Positions 1 to 11,786 are shown, counted from the stretch's first letter. The stretch: 64,000 bases of DNA from Saururus chinensis (GCA_035235625.1 CP141141.1:5322968-5386967); one strand, 5' to 3'. Made by a program: numbers and translations. The notes: generated by a model not told the origin, from the letters alone.

Positions 1-62
<62 letters not shown>
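1..62. repeat. (TA)n microsatellite
   Basis: An uninterrupted TA dinucleotide run that begins at or before the window edge, so its full length is unknown. No coding content. Confidence 0.98.
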
Positions 63-67
<5 letters not shown>

Positions 68-211
68 GAATTTGTTGCGGGTACAAAGCAGTGACCTCTT
101 ACTTCTCCACAGATCATCTCAAAATATTTCGTGTTTGTGGATAGAAGAGCCACCCGTGCTCAGGGGGTGCCGACATCTTGAGGGTAGAGAGTCTTCCCAT
201 GATACTCTCTA

Positions 212-1913
212 CCCTAGCACGCGTAGCCTTGATAGTTGCCCTTCGTTAGGGGCGAATCAGGGGTCTTGCCCATTCGTTAGGGGTTCATAAGGTTAAAATA
301 GGTATCGTGCATCTGATTCTGAACCGGATTAATTGTGTCCTCATCTAGTCAATAGAGCTCTATCGGGGCACCCAACAATAGCTCCGGACAACCAAAACAC
401 TCATGAGTCCCAAACTCATAGTCTTGAGTCCTAGACTCAATCAAAATATCCTAGAGTTCCCAAACTCCAAAAAGTAGTTGTTTTCTTTTAAAACATTCTA
501 TCACAATGTTTATCCTTTTGAAAATCCTAGCTCTGCCTCTAAGACATGGGAGTGTCACTATCAACGACTACAAAGACAAGGTTGGTGGCTCATTCCAATG
601 AGACAGTTACCCCTTCTTTGTCTCGCCTTAGTGACTCAATCACCATGCTTATACGTCTTTTCAAAAATAATCTTGAGTATCCTCCTTTCAACAAGGACGA
701 GTCCTCTAAAACCGTCTTTCAAACATACTGTATTCATTCGCAATGAAAACAGTGGCGAAGCTAGTTTGTTGCTATCTCGCACGTTCCACCGTGTATAATT
801 TATATCAAAATCCACGAATAAACATTCGATCAAACTATTCTATATGAGGCAATCATAATGCATGTAGTATAAAACATATCCGCTTCCAGCGTCAAATCAT
901 TCGACTAATCGAATATACATAATAGTGATATATAAATCATATTCTATCTCAACGATTAACCATTCGACTGATCAAATATATATATGCAGAAATCATAAAT
1001 CATAACTTGAAAGTAATCTCTAACACATAGCATGCAAGAGTCATATAAATAATAAGTTAAAAGCACAACCAAATATTATAATCATGCCATAAGAAAGAAT
1101 AAAAGCCCCTACCTCGCTTTTTGTGCAAATTTGAACCGATAAATCGGGCACCACTAAATTGGATGTCCACTTCTGGGGTTCTAGAGGTCTCCAACTAGAA
1201 AAATAACCCCGCCATGACGTCCAGCACGCTCGATTTAGGTAGAAATGCATCTTACTTAACTTAAATCAGACTTAAAATGAGGAAGAAATGAAGAACACAA
1301 GTTTCTAAACATGGGAGAGAAATGAGAAAACGTGGGATAGACTAGATGTTGTGGATGCTATTTATAGAAAAATTGGATAGATGTGAGGCTGACATGTGTC
1401 AATCCTATCCGCTTTGTCAGCAATCCTATCTGCTTTATCAGCAATCCTATCCGCTTTGTCAGCAACCCTATATGCTTCGTCGTCAACCCTATCCACTTGC
1501 ATCATCAATTTTATCTGCTTCATCAGCAATCCTATCTGCTATAATATTATTTTATTTAAATAATATCTCAACTTCAAAACGCGATAACTTCCTATCTTGA
1601 AGTTGGAATTGCACGTTCTTAGTACTGATAGACTCGTATCGATGAGCTCTTCGAAATAGACTGCATATGGGTAGGCTACCTCATACTTTCAAAGTGGGTC
1701 CCGCCCATAAGATACTTTTTCCGAGGTCGTAACTTTCGCTCCCGACCTCCATTTTGCGTGTTCTTGGGTTTGTTATGCTCGTCTCATCGAGCTCTATCAA
1801 TCCATATAAAAACTCTTCAAAATTTTGCCTCTAAATAATTAAAAATAATTAAAAACTCATAAAATAGTTTTATTAGAGGCAAGAAATCATACCAAAAATT
1901 CGCGGTCGTTACA
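212..1913 (-). mobile_element. LTR-like sequence, minus orientation (possible solo LTR)
   Basis: Read on the minus strand, the segment starts at 1913 with TGTAACGACC, a common start for plant Ty3/gypsy LTRs, directly next to the right inverted-repeat arm. It has no long ORF and contains a 21-bp minisatellite. I could not locate the other end or a target duplication, so this is a tentative call. Confidence 0.3.
1400..1542. repeat. 21-bp minisatellite, about 7 units
   Basis: Units of the form CAATCCTATCYGCTTTRTCAG follow one another with increasing divergence toward the right. They give a short ORF of repeated QQSYxLC residues at 1346-1600. That ORF is a by-product of the period being divisible by three, not a protein. 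Confidence 0.9.
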
Positions 1914-2045
1914 ACTCTCTAGATCCCAGCGCCCCATGATCACAGGTGGCTCTTCTATCCATAAACATGAAATGTTTTGAGATGATATGTGGAGTAAGAG
2001 GTCGCTACTTTGTACCCGCATCAAATTCCTATTAATAATATATGT

Positions 2046-2531
2046 CTGGGACATTGGTAGTAAGTCGTGAGAGCTTATAAACCCTATATGCATATTCGAT
2101 ATGTAGGAAGAGCACTAGGGTTGGTTTTGGGTGAGAGGCACACCCTATTTTCATGAAAATTATTATATATGATATGTGTTGTGAAACTACCATGTGTTTG
2201 ATTCATGCCTGATAGTATAAACTCCCTTACTGAGTATTTTAAGATACTCACCACCCCGCAGACTTTGCATGACTCAATAGAGCTTAGTGTGCAGGTAGAA
2301 GGGCCTACTTCGAATTTTATCGATGTGATTTTGAAGATTTAAACCACACCAAAACGAGTAAGAACTCTCCTTAATATTTTTCTCTTGTTTGTTTGTACAC
2401 AGACTATGGTTCCTGGAGAAATGATTATTATATTATCGCATAAGGCAAGTGGCTCCAGTCGCGGGCCTAGGTAAACTCCGATATCTTTATAAAAAGAATT
2501 TTATATGCTTCCAAAATCCCGGGGCGCAACA
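2046..2531 (+). mobile_element. Probable 3' end of an LTR
   Basis: The stretch ends with CCCGGGGCGCAACA, resembling the GGGGCGTGACA end of the solo LTR at 34808-38290. It also contains the ACTCACC motif often seen in long gypsy LTRs. Recognisable transposase coding sequence resumes two bases later (2533), as expected if an LTR element inserted into the transposase gene. The left boundary is unclear. Confidence 0.4.
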
Positions 2532-2532
2532 C

Positions 2533-2960
2533 ATTCACACAGTATGTACTAAACAGGATGTTGTGAATCTCGTTGAACGTAGCTGCATATGGGGAAAGTT
2601 TTAGCATCTGGGGCTACCATGTAAACATGCAATCACAACAATTGATGATAGACACTTCTATGTGTCTGACTACTGCAAAAAATGGTCTACAAAAACATAT
2701 AAATTGACATATCAAGAGCCAGTATACCCAACAAAAGATAGACACCAATGGGCACCAAATGGAGTTCTACCTACATTCAACCCACCTATCCCACTCTAGC
2801 AACGGGGGTGTCCACAGAATAATCAGATAGAGTTGCAACCAAAGGTCAAAGCCCAAAAAGAATCATGTAGGCAGTGGGTCAATACCGCAAATGATGTACC
2901 AGCTCACAAGGGGAACCTCCTAATGTAGTAGATGTTCTGACTACAAGCCGAAGGAGGGCG
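2533..2960 (+). pseudogene. mudrA-type (MULE) transposase, C-terminal remnant of element A
   Basis: Translation gives the region around the SWIM zinc finger and the tail of MuDR-type transposases. VVNLVERSC is followed by a damaged zinc finger (GKVLASG, then CNHNN), then VSDYCKKW, KTYKLTYQEPVYP and a Pro-rich end. The SWIM motif is normally CxCx(n)CxH and lies after the DDE catalytic core. Here cysteines are lost and there are stops and at least one frameshift. The catalytic core is missing because LTR-like DNA abuts at 2531; it may lie left of the window. The protein would have bound element ends in the nucleus. It forms a pair with the Ulp1 pseudogene on the opposite strand, as in Kaonashi-type MULEs. 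Confidence 0.75.
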
Positions 2961-5399
2961 AATAAAAGAGTAGGAAAACGACATAAGGAAGGGAACATCT
3001 ATTAGGGTTGCCTTTTCCACCCCCCTTCTTTAGCTGATGGATGGAAATGACAATGTACAGTCATGGTCTTAGAAACACGATTTCTGGAATATTTTGTGAT
3101 ATGCTATATGATTTTGTATATGGATCGTTTTATCAATAGCACGAACTAGTTAATCATCGTGTTGTCAAGAAGATGATAGTTTGATTTGTTTTTTCTTTGT
3201 GAACATTATATACTGTATATATATAATGTAATCGAAAACACGCCTAAATGGTTTACGTGTTACCAATTACACAATAAGAATAAAATTTAATGAATATTAT
3301 ATTTTCCTGCAATACGTGTCACCAATTACATGATATTGGTAATGTCATGTTATCGATAACAAACAATGACATTAAATAAACCACCCATTTCCGAAGAGTC
3401 ACTCCAATTTACAGCGTCAACATTTCTCAAAGAGTCAATACAATTTCCGGCGTATCAATCATAAATCTGAATCATCAATTCGCAAAGAGTCATCTCCAAT
3501 TCCCAATGCTTGCAATTCCGAATCAGCGATTATAAATGTGCACCTCCTATTAGATCAAGTAGCTAAAGCAAAGGTAATTAATTGGTCTAAAATGAGAGAA
3601 GGCAGCCCCATGGACGTGGACTTACCATCGTCCGCCTCAGACAACGGTTAGTCCACATCCATGGGGTTGCCTTCTCTCATTTCAGGCCAAGTAGCTTTGC
3701 TTACTGAGTGATTGTGATGGTGGAAATGGCAATAGTGAGTAGCCTCTGTAAGTAGTAAATAGTAAAGTAGCCTCTGTAAGTAGTAACTAGTAAAGTTGGC
3801 CAAGTAGCCTCTATAACTAGGAGTTTGGGGAGGAAGAAAATGTTTTGTAATGGCTTTGAATGTAATGGAGCACTGTTTTTCCATGCAAAAATGTCTTTGG
3901 GAACTGTTTTGGACAAAATCATCTTTATCACGTTTTCGGGGTCACCACAGTTGTATATATCATTTGATCAAATACACGATAACATCAACAGGCATGTGTT
4001 TACTTACACAATGTCAACGACATAAACCTACGCATGTTATTCCTTACATGATATACTTACTTAATCCAACTTTCCTTTTCGCAGAGAAAATAGTTATAAA
4101 TATCGTCTGATCGGATACACAACAACGGCCACGAGCATGTGATTACTTATATGATGTAAATGAATGTCGTGTAAATGATGAAATGACATAAACCCTTGTG
4201 TGTTATTCCTTACATGATCTAATTATTTACTTGTCTAAGAATTTCATTTCGCAAATGACACTATATATACAACATCATAAAAACAATATCACGATAAATA
4301 TATTAAGTGAACGTTTCAATTTTCTAATCATCGCTCCATTTCCAATTTGAGGGCATTAAACACGTTTCCATTTCCAATAACCGAAGGCTAACTCCACTCG
4401 AATTGGCCATTATAAATTTGGATCTTTGGTTAAACTATTGGGATCATGCTCGGGACAGATCGAACATCATCCATCTCCATGTGCACAACATGGTCTGCCA
4501 TCCGGATAAAGAACTTGTTGATCTAGACATTGGAATATCACCCGATCATGAATTGATCAATCCCAGCCGGAAGATGACCAAACTCGTGCAGCCCTCATCT
4601 GCTTCTTGGGAGAAGAGGTATTTCAATGTCCCGATTATTTGATGGGTGACAATGATGTGGACATAGAGATAGATGGTGTGAGGTTCTCGGTAAAAATATT
4701 TGCACGTATTTTCCATTATTATATTGACATTTTTTATGACTCACTTGTAGGTGATGGAAGACGAAGTCCAGGAGCCTGAGCGAGGAAGGAGAATGCATGG
4801 TTGTGGATTAAGAGGTTTTTTTTTATTTTTTAGGATCTGTGAAGAATATCAATGTAATGGACTATTGTTGTGTAAATGCATATATTGATAAAATTATATC
4901 TTTTCCCCATACTTATTCTTCTCCAAGTATTTATTTTGTGGCATACACGATCCTCGTAATAACACGCCAATGTTAATATAAGTCATCTACTTGGACATAT
5001 GACTAACACGATGATCATATGCACAGTAACATGGTATCAATATTGGTCGTATCTTCAGACACATGACTCAACGCGTCTTAGCGTAAGTACAAACACCATA
5101 TCAATATTGGTCGTATGTTGTACTCATGACTTAACGATTCTTCTTATATGTACTAACAAGATTGACATATAGCCTCCAGGCTACTTACAAGATTTGATAC
5201 ATTCAAACAACAAATGTATATACATCATGCTATCAGTTACACTATGTAATTCATTTCGAGTTTATAATTACATGATATGGAATTCATAATAAACTGTGTA
5301 TTGTCAGTAACAATTGAGTATTTACAACTTGTGTCTAGTATGTGTATAAAATGTAAAATGTCTATTGCCTAATTACAATTCATCTACATCAGATCGAAT
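2961..5399. other. Non-coding part of element A, rich in the GTGTTATC/GATAACAC motif
   Basis: No convincing gene. Degenerate copies of a short palindrome-like motif (half site ATCGTGTTAT or its complement) recur, for example near 3157, 3237, 3313-3360, 3970, 4140-4220, 4290, 4950 and 5230-5330. An open stretch at 4403-4642 (+, 79 codons) has no family resemblance that I recognise. A local inverted repeat with ATGGACGTGGAC / GTCCACATCCAT-type arms lies at 3600-3690, and TAGCCTCTGTAAGTAGTAA is repeated around 3735-3800. Confidence 0.6.
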
Positions 5400-6245
5400 T
5401 CCATATCGATTCATCCCTAAACAATTGCGGTACAGATCTTAGGCCTGACCAAATTTGTGATCTCTGTTTGGGTAAAGTCAGGTTGAAGGACTCATCCTGC
5501 CAGCTTCACTATTTAATACATGATGAACACACTACAATTCTTGATAAGGGCATTTGTTGACCTTCGTCATTGGCCACTTCATTGCACCCTTTATGCAAAG
5601 GACCCTCTCCATTTCATGGGTAACACATTTCTTAATGTGGTCTACCTCTGCAAAGTGGTGCCAGTGGTCACCCTTAAGTGGGTTATACCACGTAAACCTT
5701 TTCTCCCTGCAGTAGACAATTAGCAAAAGAAAGTGTCCAGTGATATAGATCGGAATGAAACCACTCTCGGTTTTAACATTCTGCCCTTCATCAAGATGGC
5801 AACGATTTTGGAAACCCTATCCTCCTCACTGTGCTGCATCCCAATGTTGTAATAGTGCTATATACACTACAACAAAAAGGACTGTTAGCGACGCAATTAT
5901 GCGTCGCTAATAGTCTCATAAGCGTCGCTACTGACTATTAGCGAAGTATAATAAACGTTGCTAAAATGTCAAAAAAAGTGTTGTCGCTATTACCTATTAG
6001 CGACGTATACCAAAAAGTGTTGCCAATAACACATATTAGCGATGTATAATATACGTCACTGCGACATATAATATACGTCACTAATAATAACTTATTAGCG
6101 ACGTATATTATCTAGCATCACTAATGCTAATCTATTAACAGCACTTTCTTTACGTCGCTAATAGAAAACCATTTTTTTAAAAAAAAATTATTAGTGATGT
6201 ATATACATAAGTGTCGCTAATAAGGAATTATTAGCGAAGTATAAT

Positions 6246-6775
6246 AGGGAAAGGGGGGACGCTAGGGGAGAGGGGGGCGCTGGGGGAGAGGGGGCCGGTT
6301 GGGGGAGGGAGGGCAACTGGGGAGAGAGAGGGGGTGTGGCTGGGGGAGGGGGCCGGCTGGGGAGAGGGGGCACTCGGGTAGAGGGGGGCCGGCTGGGGGA
6401 GGGAGGGAGGGCAGCTGGGGGAGATGGGGGTATGGCTGGGGGGAGGGGGGCGCTAAGGGAGGGAGGGCAGCTGGGGGAGAGGGTGGTGCGGCTGGGGGGT
6501 GGGGGATAGGGGGGCCGGCTAGGGAAGGGAGGGCAGCTGGGAGAGAGGGGGGCACTAGGGGAGAGGGGGTGTGGCTGGGGGAGGGAGGGCAGCTGGGGGA
6601 GGGGGTGCGGCTAGGGGGAGGGGGGCCGGCTGGGGAGAGGGGGGCGGCTGGGGTAGGAGGGCAATGGAGAGGCACGGCGGCAGAAGGTGAACCGAGGAGA
6701 GAGGGGTTTGAGCCGGAGAGGAGGCGGGCGGCAAGGCGGCGGAGAAGCAAGCAACAAAGCGGCGTAAAATAAGGG
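6246..6775. repeat. G-rich minisatellite inside the CACTA element
   Basis: Irregular units built from GGCTGGGGGAGGGAGGGCAG and GAGAGGGGG on the + strand. There are many runs of three or more G at short spacing, so intramolecular G-quadruplex formation is plausible. Long open frames on both strands here (Gly-rich on +, Pro-rich on -) result from composition and are not genes. Confidence 0.9.
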
Positions 6776-6954
6776 GGGTGAGTTTTTATAAGGTGCAGGC
6801 GGAATTTCGCCTGCGACCAAATTTTTTGTTAGAAAAAAAAATTAGCGACTCTCTTAAAGAGCGTTGCTATTAACGAGATGTAGCGACGTATCACTATATA
6901 TGTCGCTACTTATAACCTTTTTCAGCGATGCTTATTCATAAGAGTCGCTAAAGA

Positions 6955-7152
6955 TATCTTTTTTCTATTTTTTTCTCCTCTCTCTCTATCTCTCTCCTCC
7001 CTCCCTCTCTTACCACCCTCCTCTCTCTCTCCTCCCTCCCCTCTCTCTCTCTTCTCTCCTCCCTCTCTCTCCCCTCTCTCTCCTCCCTCTCTCTCCTCCC
7101 TCTCTCTCTACGCCCTCCTCTCTCCTCTCTCTCCCCTTCCCCTCTCTCTTTC
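6955..7152. repeat. Polypyrimidine (CT)n tract 1
   Basis: Nearly pure C/T on the + strand with CTCTCTC and CCTCCC blocks. Homopurine-homopyrimidine DNA of this length can form triplex (H-DNA). The Arg/Glu-rich open frame on the minus strand is a composition artefact. Confidence 0.95.
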
Positions 7153-7180
7153 ATTTAAATTTAAAATTTTAAAAAAATAG

Positions 7181-7303
7181 GTAGTAGCGACACATAGACC
7201 TATGCATCGCTACTATTAAGGGTAGTAGCGAGCATATGAACATGAGTCGCTACCACTGTTAGGTAGTAGCGACGCATAGGTCTATGCCTCGCTACTACCT
7301 ATT
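7181..7303. repeat. Inverted GTAGTAGCGAC / GTCGCTACTAC repeats between the CT tracts
   Basis: Copies of the element's subterminal TAGCGAC motif are arranged face to face around CATAGRYCTATGC palindromes, so this short segment can fold. It looks like internal copies of the transposase-binding repeat in the middle of the element. Confidence 0.75.
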
Positions 7304-7339
7304 TTTTTTAATTTTTTATTTTTTTAAAAAATAATTTTT

Positions 7340-7885
7340 AATTAATGTTTTTCTCCCTCCCACTCTATCTCTCCCTCCTCCCTCTCTCCACCTTCTTCCC
7401 TCTCTCTACCCTCTCTCCCTCTCCCTCTCTCCTCCCTATTGCTCTCCTCTCTCCTCCCTCTCTCCACCTTCTCTCTCTCTACCCTCTCTCCCTCTCCCTT
7501 TCCCTCTCTCCTCCCTATCAGTCTCCTCTCCCTTCCCTCTCTCCACCTTCTTCTCTCTCTCTACCCTCTCTCCCTCTCCCTCTCCCTCTCTCCTCCCTCT
7601 CTCTCCTCTCTCTCCTCCCTCTCTCTCTCTCTCCTCTCTCTCTCTCCTATCTTTCTCTATCTCTCTCCTCTCTCTCCTATCTATCTCTCCCTACCTCTCC
7701 TCCCTCCCTCTCTCTTTCCTCCCTCTCTGTCTCTCCTCTCTCCCTATCTCTCTCTCCTATCTCTCTCTCTCTCCTCCGTCTCTCTCTCTCCTCTCTCTCT
7801 CTCCTCCCTCCCTCTAATCTCTCCTCCCCTCTCTCTCTCCTCATATTCTCTCTCTCCTCACTCTCACTCTCTCTCAATGCACTCA
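7340..7885. repeat. Polypyrimidine (CT)n tract 2
   Basis: A second C/T-only tract of over 500 bases on the + strand, with CTCTCTCC and CTCCCTCT units and occasional TAT. The Leu/Ser/Pro-only open frames of up to 187 codons here are artefacts of the repeat. Confidence 0.95.
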
Positions 7886-8719
7886 CTTCACTCTCTATTT
7901 TATTATAAATTATATTTTAATATTAATAATAAAATTTAACAAATAAAATATATTATATATAAATAGTGAATTATTAACACTAGTTTTTATTGAAAACTTA
8001 ATATTTATTTATTGTATATGCAAATAGTAAATATTGAATAAAATATATTATATTTAAAAAGTTTATTATAATTTTTTAATATTTATTTATTAAATAAAAT
8101 AAATTAATAAAGCTATTAGTGACGTTTATTAACAAATGTCGCTATTAGAAATAGTATTTGCGACGCTTATTAACAAGTGTCACTACTAATTTAAATTTTG
8201 TATTTTTTTATTTTTAATTCAATACTATTAATGACACTTTTCTAAGCGTAGCGACGCCTGTATATATACGTCGCTAATGAGAAAGCTATTAGCAATGCTT
8301 ATGAAAAGCGTCGCTAATAGTCATATTTTTTTCTTTTTTTATTTAAAATATGTATCTTTAAGCGACGGTTATATGAAGCATCGCAAATAGAGGAACTATT
8401 AACGACGCTTATAATAAAGCATCACTAATAGGATTAGTATTAGTGACGCCTTAAGATAAGCGTCGCTAATATATAACTATTAGGGACGTATATGAAAATA
8501 TGTCGCTAATAGTTCAAGTTTTTGTGACATTTTTTTATACATCGCAAATACTTGTTTTTAGCGACATTTAGCTAAGCGTCACTAATACTCCATTTTGTTG
8601 TAGTGATAGTGAACTTGCCGAAAAAATTGTTGGGGTAAAGGTTGGGATTTCTCACATTGTGCTCCTCCACTAGTTAGTAGAAGACGTCTATGACCTACAA
8701 TTATCAACAAACCAATCAT

Positions 8720-11100
8720 GTTAGTCATAATACGACAATCGACAAGTCATGTCAATCATAATATGAAAAGTGAATATATTGTGTGATCGATAACACAATT
8801 CCGTTTAACATCGTGTAATCACCAATATGATAGTCATACAATATAATATCATGTGAAACTTAGCGTGTTATTCGTACAATGATATGAGGACATTTCATAT
8901 TACCATTAAAGTGATGAATAGAAGTGCCCTTTACCTCTTTTCTTATATCATGTGATTCATAACACTCTATGTTATAAAACGTATGATCACTAATACATTA
9001 GTACCTCATTTGTTATACACTCATGCCTTAGCAGAGACACATAGTCAGTGTGGAGAAGCATCACCATGGGCCAGTGCTTCTATGGGTGCGCCAGAAAATC
9101 CTAGATGGTCTCCTGATCTTCACCCATTGAATCTCCATGTGGAACACCATCTTCATATCAAGATAGTCGTGTGGGATCAAAGCGACCTCCTCGTTATTCT
9201 TCTACTGCTCAGCGTGCTCTTCCACGTCTACCACTTTGCGGACACTCTCTAGTAGTTCCTCATCAATTGGAGGGGTATCTGATATAGTGGCACTGCTGTC
9301 ACTAGCATTTGAGCCCACCATTTTTGGGGTGGGAGACTTTGCCTGTGGTGGAGGGATAACATATGGGCCAGGGACAGATGCCAAAGGAACTTCATCCTAT
9401 GGATTTGCCTTTTGTGCTTCACTTTCCATGTGTCCCGACTTTGCAATCCTCTCTTCAATGTAGTTGCTAAATTTATTTGGCATCCCTTAGCAGGCACCTT
9501 CTTGGCTGGCTCCTCACCCTTATATACTTGAGTCAGTGGATTGGCGATCATGTACCTTGTCCTCCTGGGCACCGGAGGTAGAAGGGATGCTATAAGGGTA
9601 GCATCTGAAGCTTTCCGCTTTTTTATTGTTAGCTTTATTTGCTTTAGAGGAATTGCCTCTTTGTTTTGTGACTTATTTCTGCTTTCCTCTTCTTTATTTG
9701 CTTCCCAGGATTGTTCCTTCCCCTCCCGGGATTGTTCCTTGACATCCTAGGATTAAACGACTTCTTCGTTTATATTCTTGAGGAATCTTGTTGTTATAGT
9801 CATTTCAACCTTCAGACCTTTTCTTCTTCTTTATTGGGGAGGTAGCTTTCGGCTCCCTTTTCTCTGCATATAAGTTAAGCAATTGCATTAGTACATACAT
9901 GATATGCAAATCAATCGTGTTTTGGATGACATGATGTGTCACCCTATCGTATTGACAGAAATATGTTGATATGTATTGTTGTGTTATCGATCACAACATA
10001 TCGTTATCTTACCTAATGACTGTTTGTATTTTCATGTGATCAATTACATGATTATCCCCATACTAACACAATAACGGAAAATGTTGTGTTATTCAAATTG
10101 TATTTATGCAAAATGAAATCCTCGTCAACAAATTGAGGGACAGGTACTCTTTGCTCTTCAAGAGCATATTAGTGAACAACTTCTCTTGATTTGGTAGATC
10201 TAGGCTTGACTGGAACCGACGTCTCTCCTTCGGTTCTTGGCGAAGGGGTTATTGCATGTTGGATTTTCCAATTGAAGGGGTTCATGCAGCTGCTCTATCT
10301 CCGGTTCAGCTGGGGGTTACATATGTTCTATTAAGCTCGTTGCCACCTCTATATCAATTTTAACCCGCTGGAGCACAACTTGAACATTATCGGTGCTCCA
10401 ACCCCACTGCCCATACAAACTGCCTTCTCCAAAATCACGTCATAAATCCCGGTCATGACATCTACTAGCATGACGAAGGATTCAATGATGTCTTGGCTGG
10501 ACTGAAATTTCCCAAATGACTTCCATGGTGGGTGTTAATGGGTATCTTTGTCCTATGAATCGTGGTCTACATGCCAATAGTTTCCTCATACTTCCTTATT
10601 CGGTGATGAGCCAACAACTTTTTCCTCACCTTTTCATCAATCAGGTCAAGTTTTGTGGCCTTCTCCACGTTAGTTAACAGTTGGGTAAACCCAAGCCACC
10701 ACTTGTACCTGGGACTACATGGAGGACCACATGGAGCCCATATAGAGATATGCTTAAAAAATATACCTAGTGGACAAGGCAAAACAAACTGGTCAGTAGT
10801 GTACAAATGACATGTATGTCGTGTTATGGATAACATACGCCACTACGTCATCGTGTTATCACTTACACAATAATCTATTATCGTGTAATGCTATATACAC
10901 GATATAGTACTAAGTCATCTTGCTGATAACATGAGAAGTATACTTGCGTGTTATACCTCATTTTTTGTACTCACAATACACATGATATTGTGTGTATAAG
11001 ACGGCTATATATTTGAATGTGATTAATGTATCATGTCATTTGTACTACGCTAATCAAATTCATCGTGTTATTGATAAGATGAGATTTGCCTATAACACAA
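8720..11100. repeat. Intron-like intervals of the Ulp1 pseudogene filled with motif A
   Basis: Copies of GTGTTATCGATAACAC-like sequence cluster at about 8720-9000, 9880-10110 and 10800-11080. These are the intervals between segments that translate as protein. Examples are ATCGATAACACAATT near 8790, TGTGTTATCGATCACAAC near 9985, and CGTGTTATCACTTACAC near 10850. The coding-like segments between them lack obvious copies by eye. Confidence 0.65.
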
Positions 11101-11786
11101 ATGAAGCCTCAATGAGAATTCCAGTGGTGGCTAAGCGCTCATCTTGTCTGCTCCTAATGTTTTGGTGGGCTAATGATATGCCTCAAATCAACATATCATG
11201 AATGGCCCCAGCCGAATTGTACCTACCTCAACTGTCAGATCATCTATGAAATCACACAGAGATGGGGATACAGATCTGTTGCTATGTGTGAATAAAACGA
11301 GGACCTCCATGTGCACAATAGTCAACCATGCTAAGTCCTCATCAGAGACAGCCAATCTGTTGTCCACCACTTCTTTCAACATGTCATCAATATGAACTTT
11401 TTGAAAAATTGCCGCTTGCCTTGGGCAGCCTTCCCCTCGCTACTTTATAATTTAAACGGGTTCCCTTTCACACTCAAACCCATAATCAGTGCGACTTCAT
11501 CTACCGTAAGGAGTAGTATTTTGCCCCTAATGTTCAACATCTCTTGTGAGTTGTCCTAGCACTCACCAATTAGAACATCCAAGTGCGGCTTGGAGATAAT
11601 GATTGCCTCGTAATCATATACTGGGTAGAACCTAGTTCCCTCCAAGATTGCCTTGCATCCCAGCCATGAATCAACAAGGTCTTTTGAAAGTTGGAGTCCA
11701 GTGGGAAAACTATTTGTTCCCAGACCCGGTCTCCTCGCGCAGATTCTCTTCTTCTTCTCTTCTGATGCCTTCACTGACTCAGTCAT

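Larger units (their letters stand above)
61..2037. repeat. Imperfect inverted repeat arms (61-211 and 1914-2037)
   Basis: The + strand at about 61-211 matches the reverse complement of about 1914-2037 at most positions. Both read as a short ORF of similar sequence (shared residues VQSSDLLL, SSQNISCLWIEEPPV). The arms flank about 1.7 kb of LTR-like DNA. They could be ends of a foldback element or two opposed copies of one retroelement segment. I cannot decide between these. Confidence 0.75.
5865..8605. mobile_element. Non-autonomous CACTA (En/Spm) transposon, complete
   Basis: The termini are CACTACAACAAAA at 5865 and its exact inverse TTTTGTTGTAGTG ending at 8605. Flanking ATA at 5862-5864 and 8606-8608 is the 3-bp target duplication expected of this superfamily. 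Many subterminal copies of TTAGCGACG / CGTCGCTAA lie in both orientations at 5885-6240 and 8100-8590; these are the usual transposase-binding repeats. No transposase is present. The interior is a G-rich minisatellite, two polypyrimidine tracts and an AT-rich block (7900-8110). It splits the Ulp1 pseudogene within its protease domain. Removing it rejoins the matching protein segments, so it is younger than that gene. Confidence 0.95.
5400..11786 (-). pseudogene. Ulp1-like (C48) cysteine protease gene of element A, split by a CACTA insertion
   Basis: Read right to left. The N-terminal exon (11786 to about 11100) contains GKILLLTVDEVALIMGL, resembling the DUF1985 / plant-mobile-type domain of transposon Ulp1 proteins. 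Linker exons follow at about 10840-10120 and 9780-9010; the latter has an RRTRYMIANPLT linker. The protease domain is at 8720-8609 plus 5864-5400. It reads VEEHNVRNPNLYPNNFFGKF, then after the insertion IPIYITGHFLLLIVYC (active-site His), FTWYNPLK (Asp position is Asn) and PYQEL, followed by a stop where DCG with the catalytic Cys is expected. Ulp1 proteases cleave SUMO; transposon copies (KIUP genes of Kaonashi MULEs) have uncertain roles. Stops and frameshifts show it is dead. Intervals between exons carry the motif-A repeats. Exon limits are approximate. Confidence 0.72.

Noticed and set aside
6262..6772. Long overlapping open frames on both strands (157-162 codons)
   Set aside because: They are Gly/Arg- and Pro-only translations of a G-rich minisatellite inside a CACTA element and have no domain.
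7345..7939. Open frames of 166-187 codons rich in Leu, Ser and Pro
   Set aside because: They are translations of (CT)n tracts; all frames of such DNA stay open.
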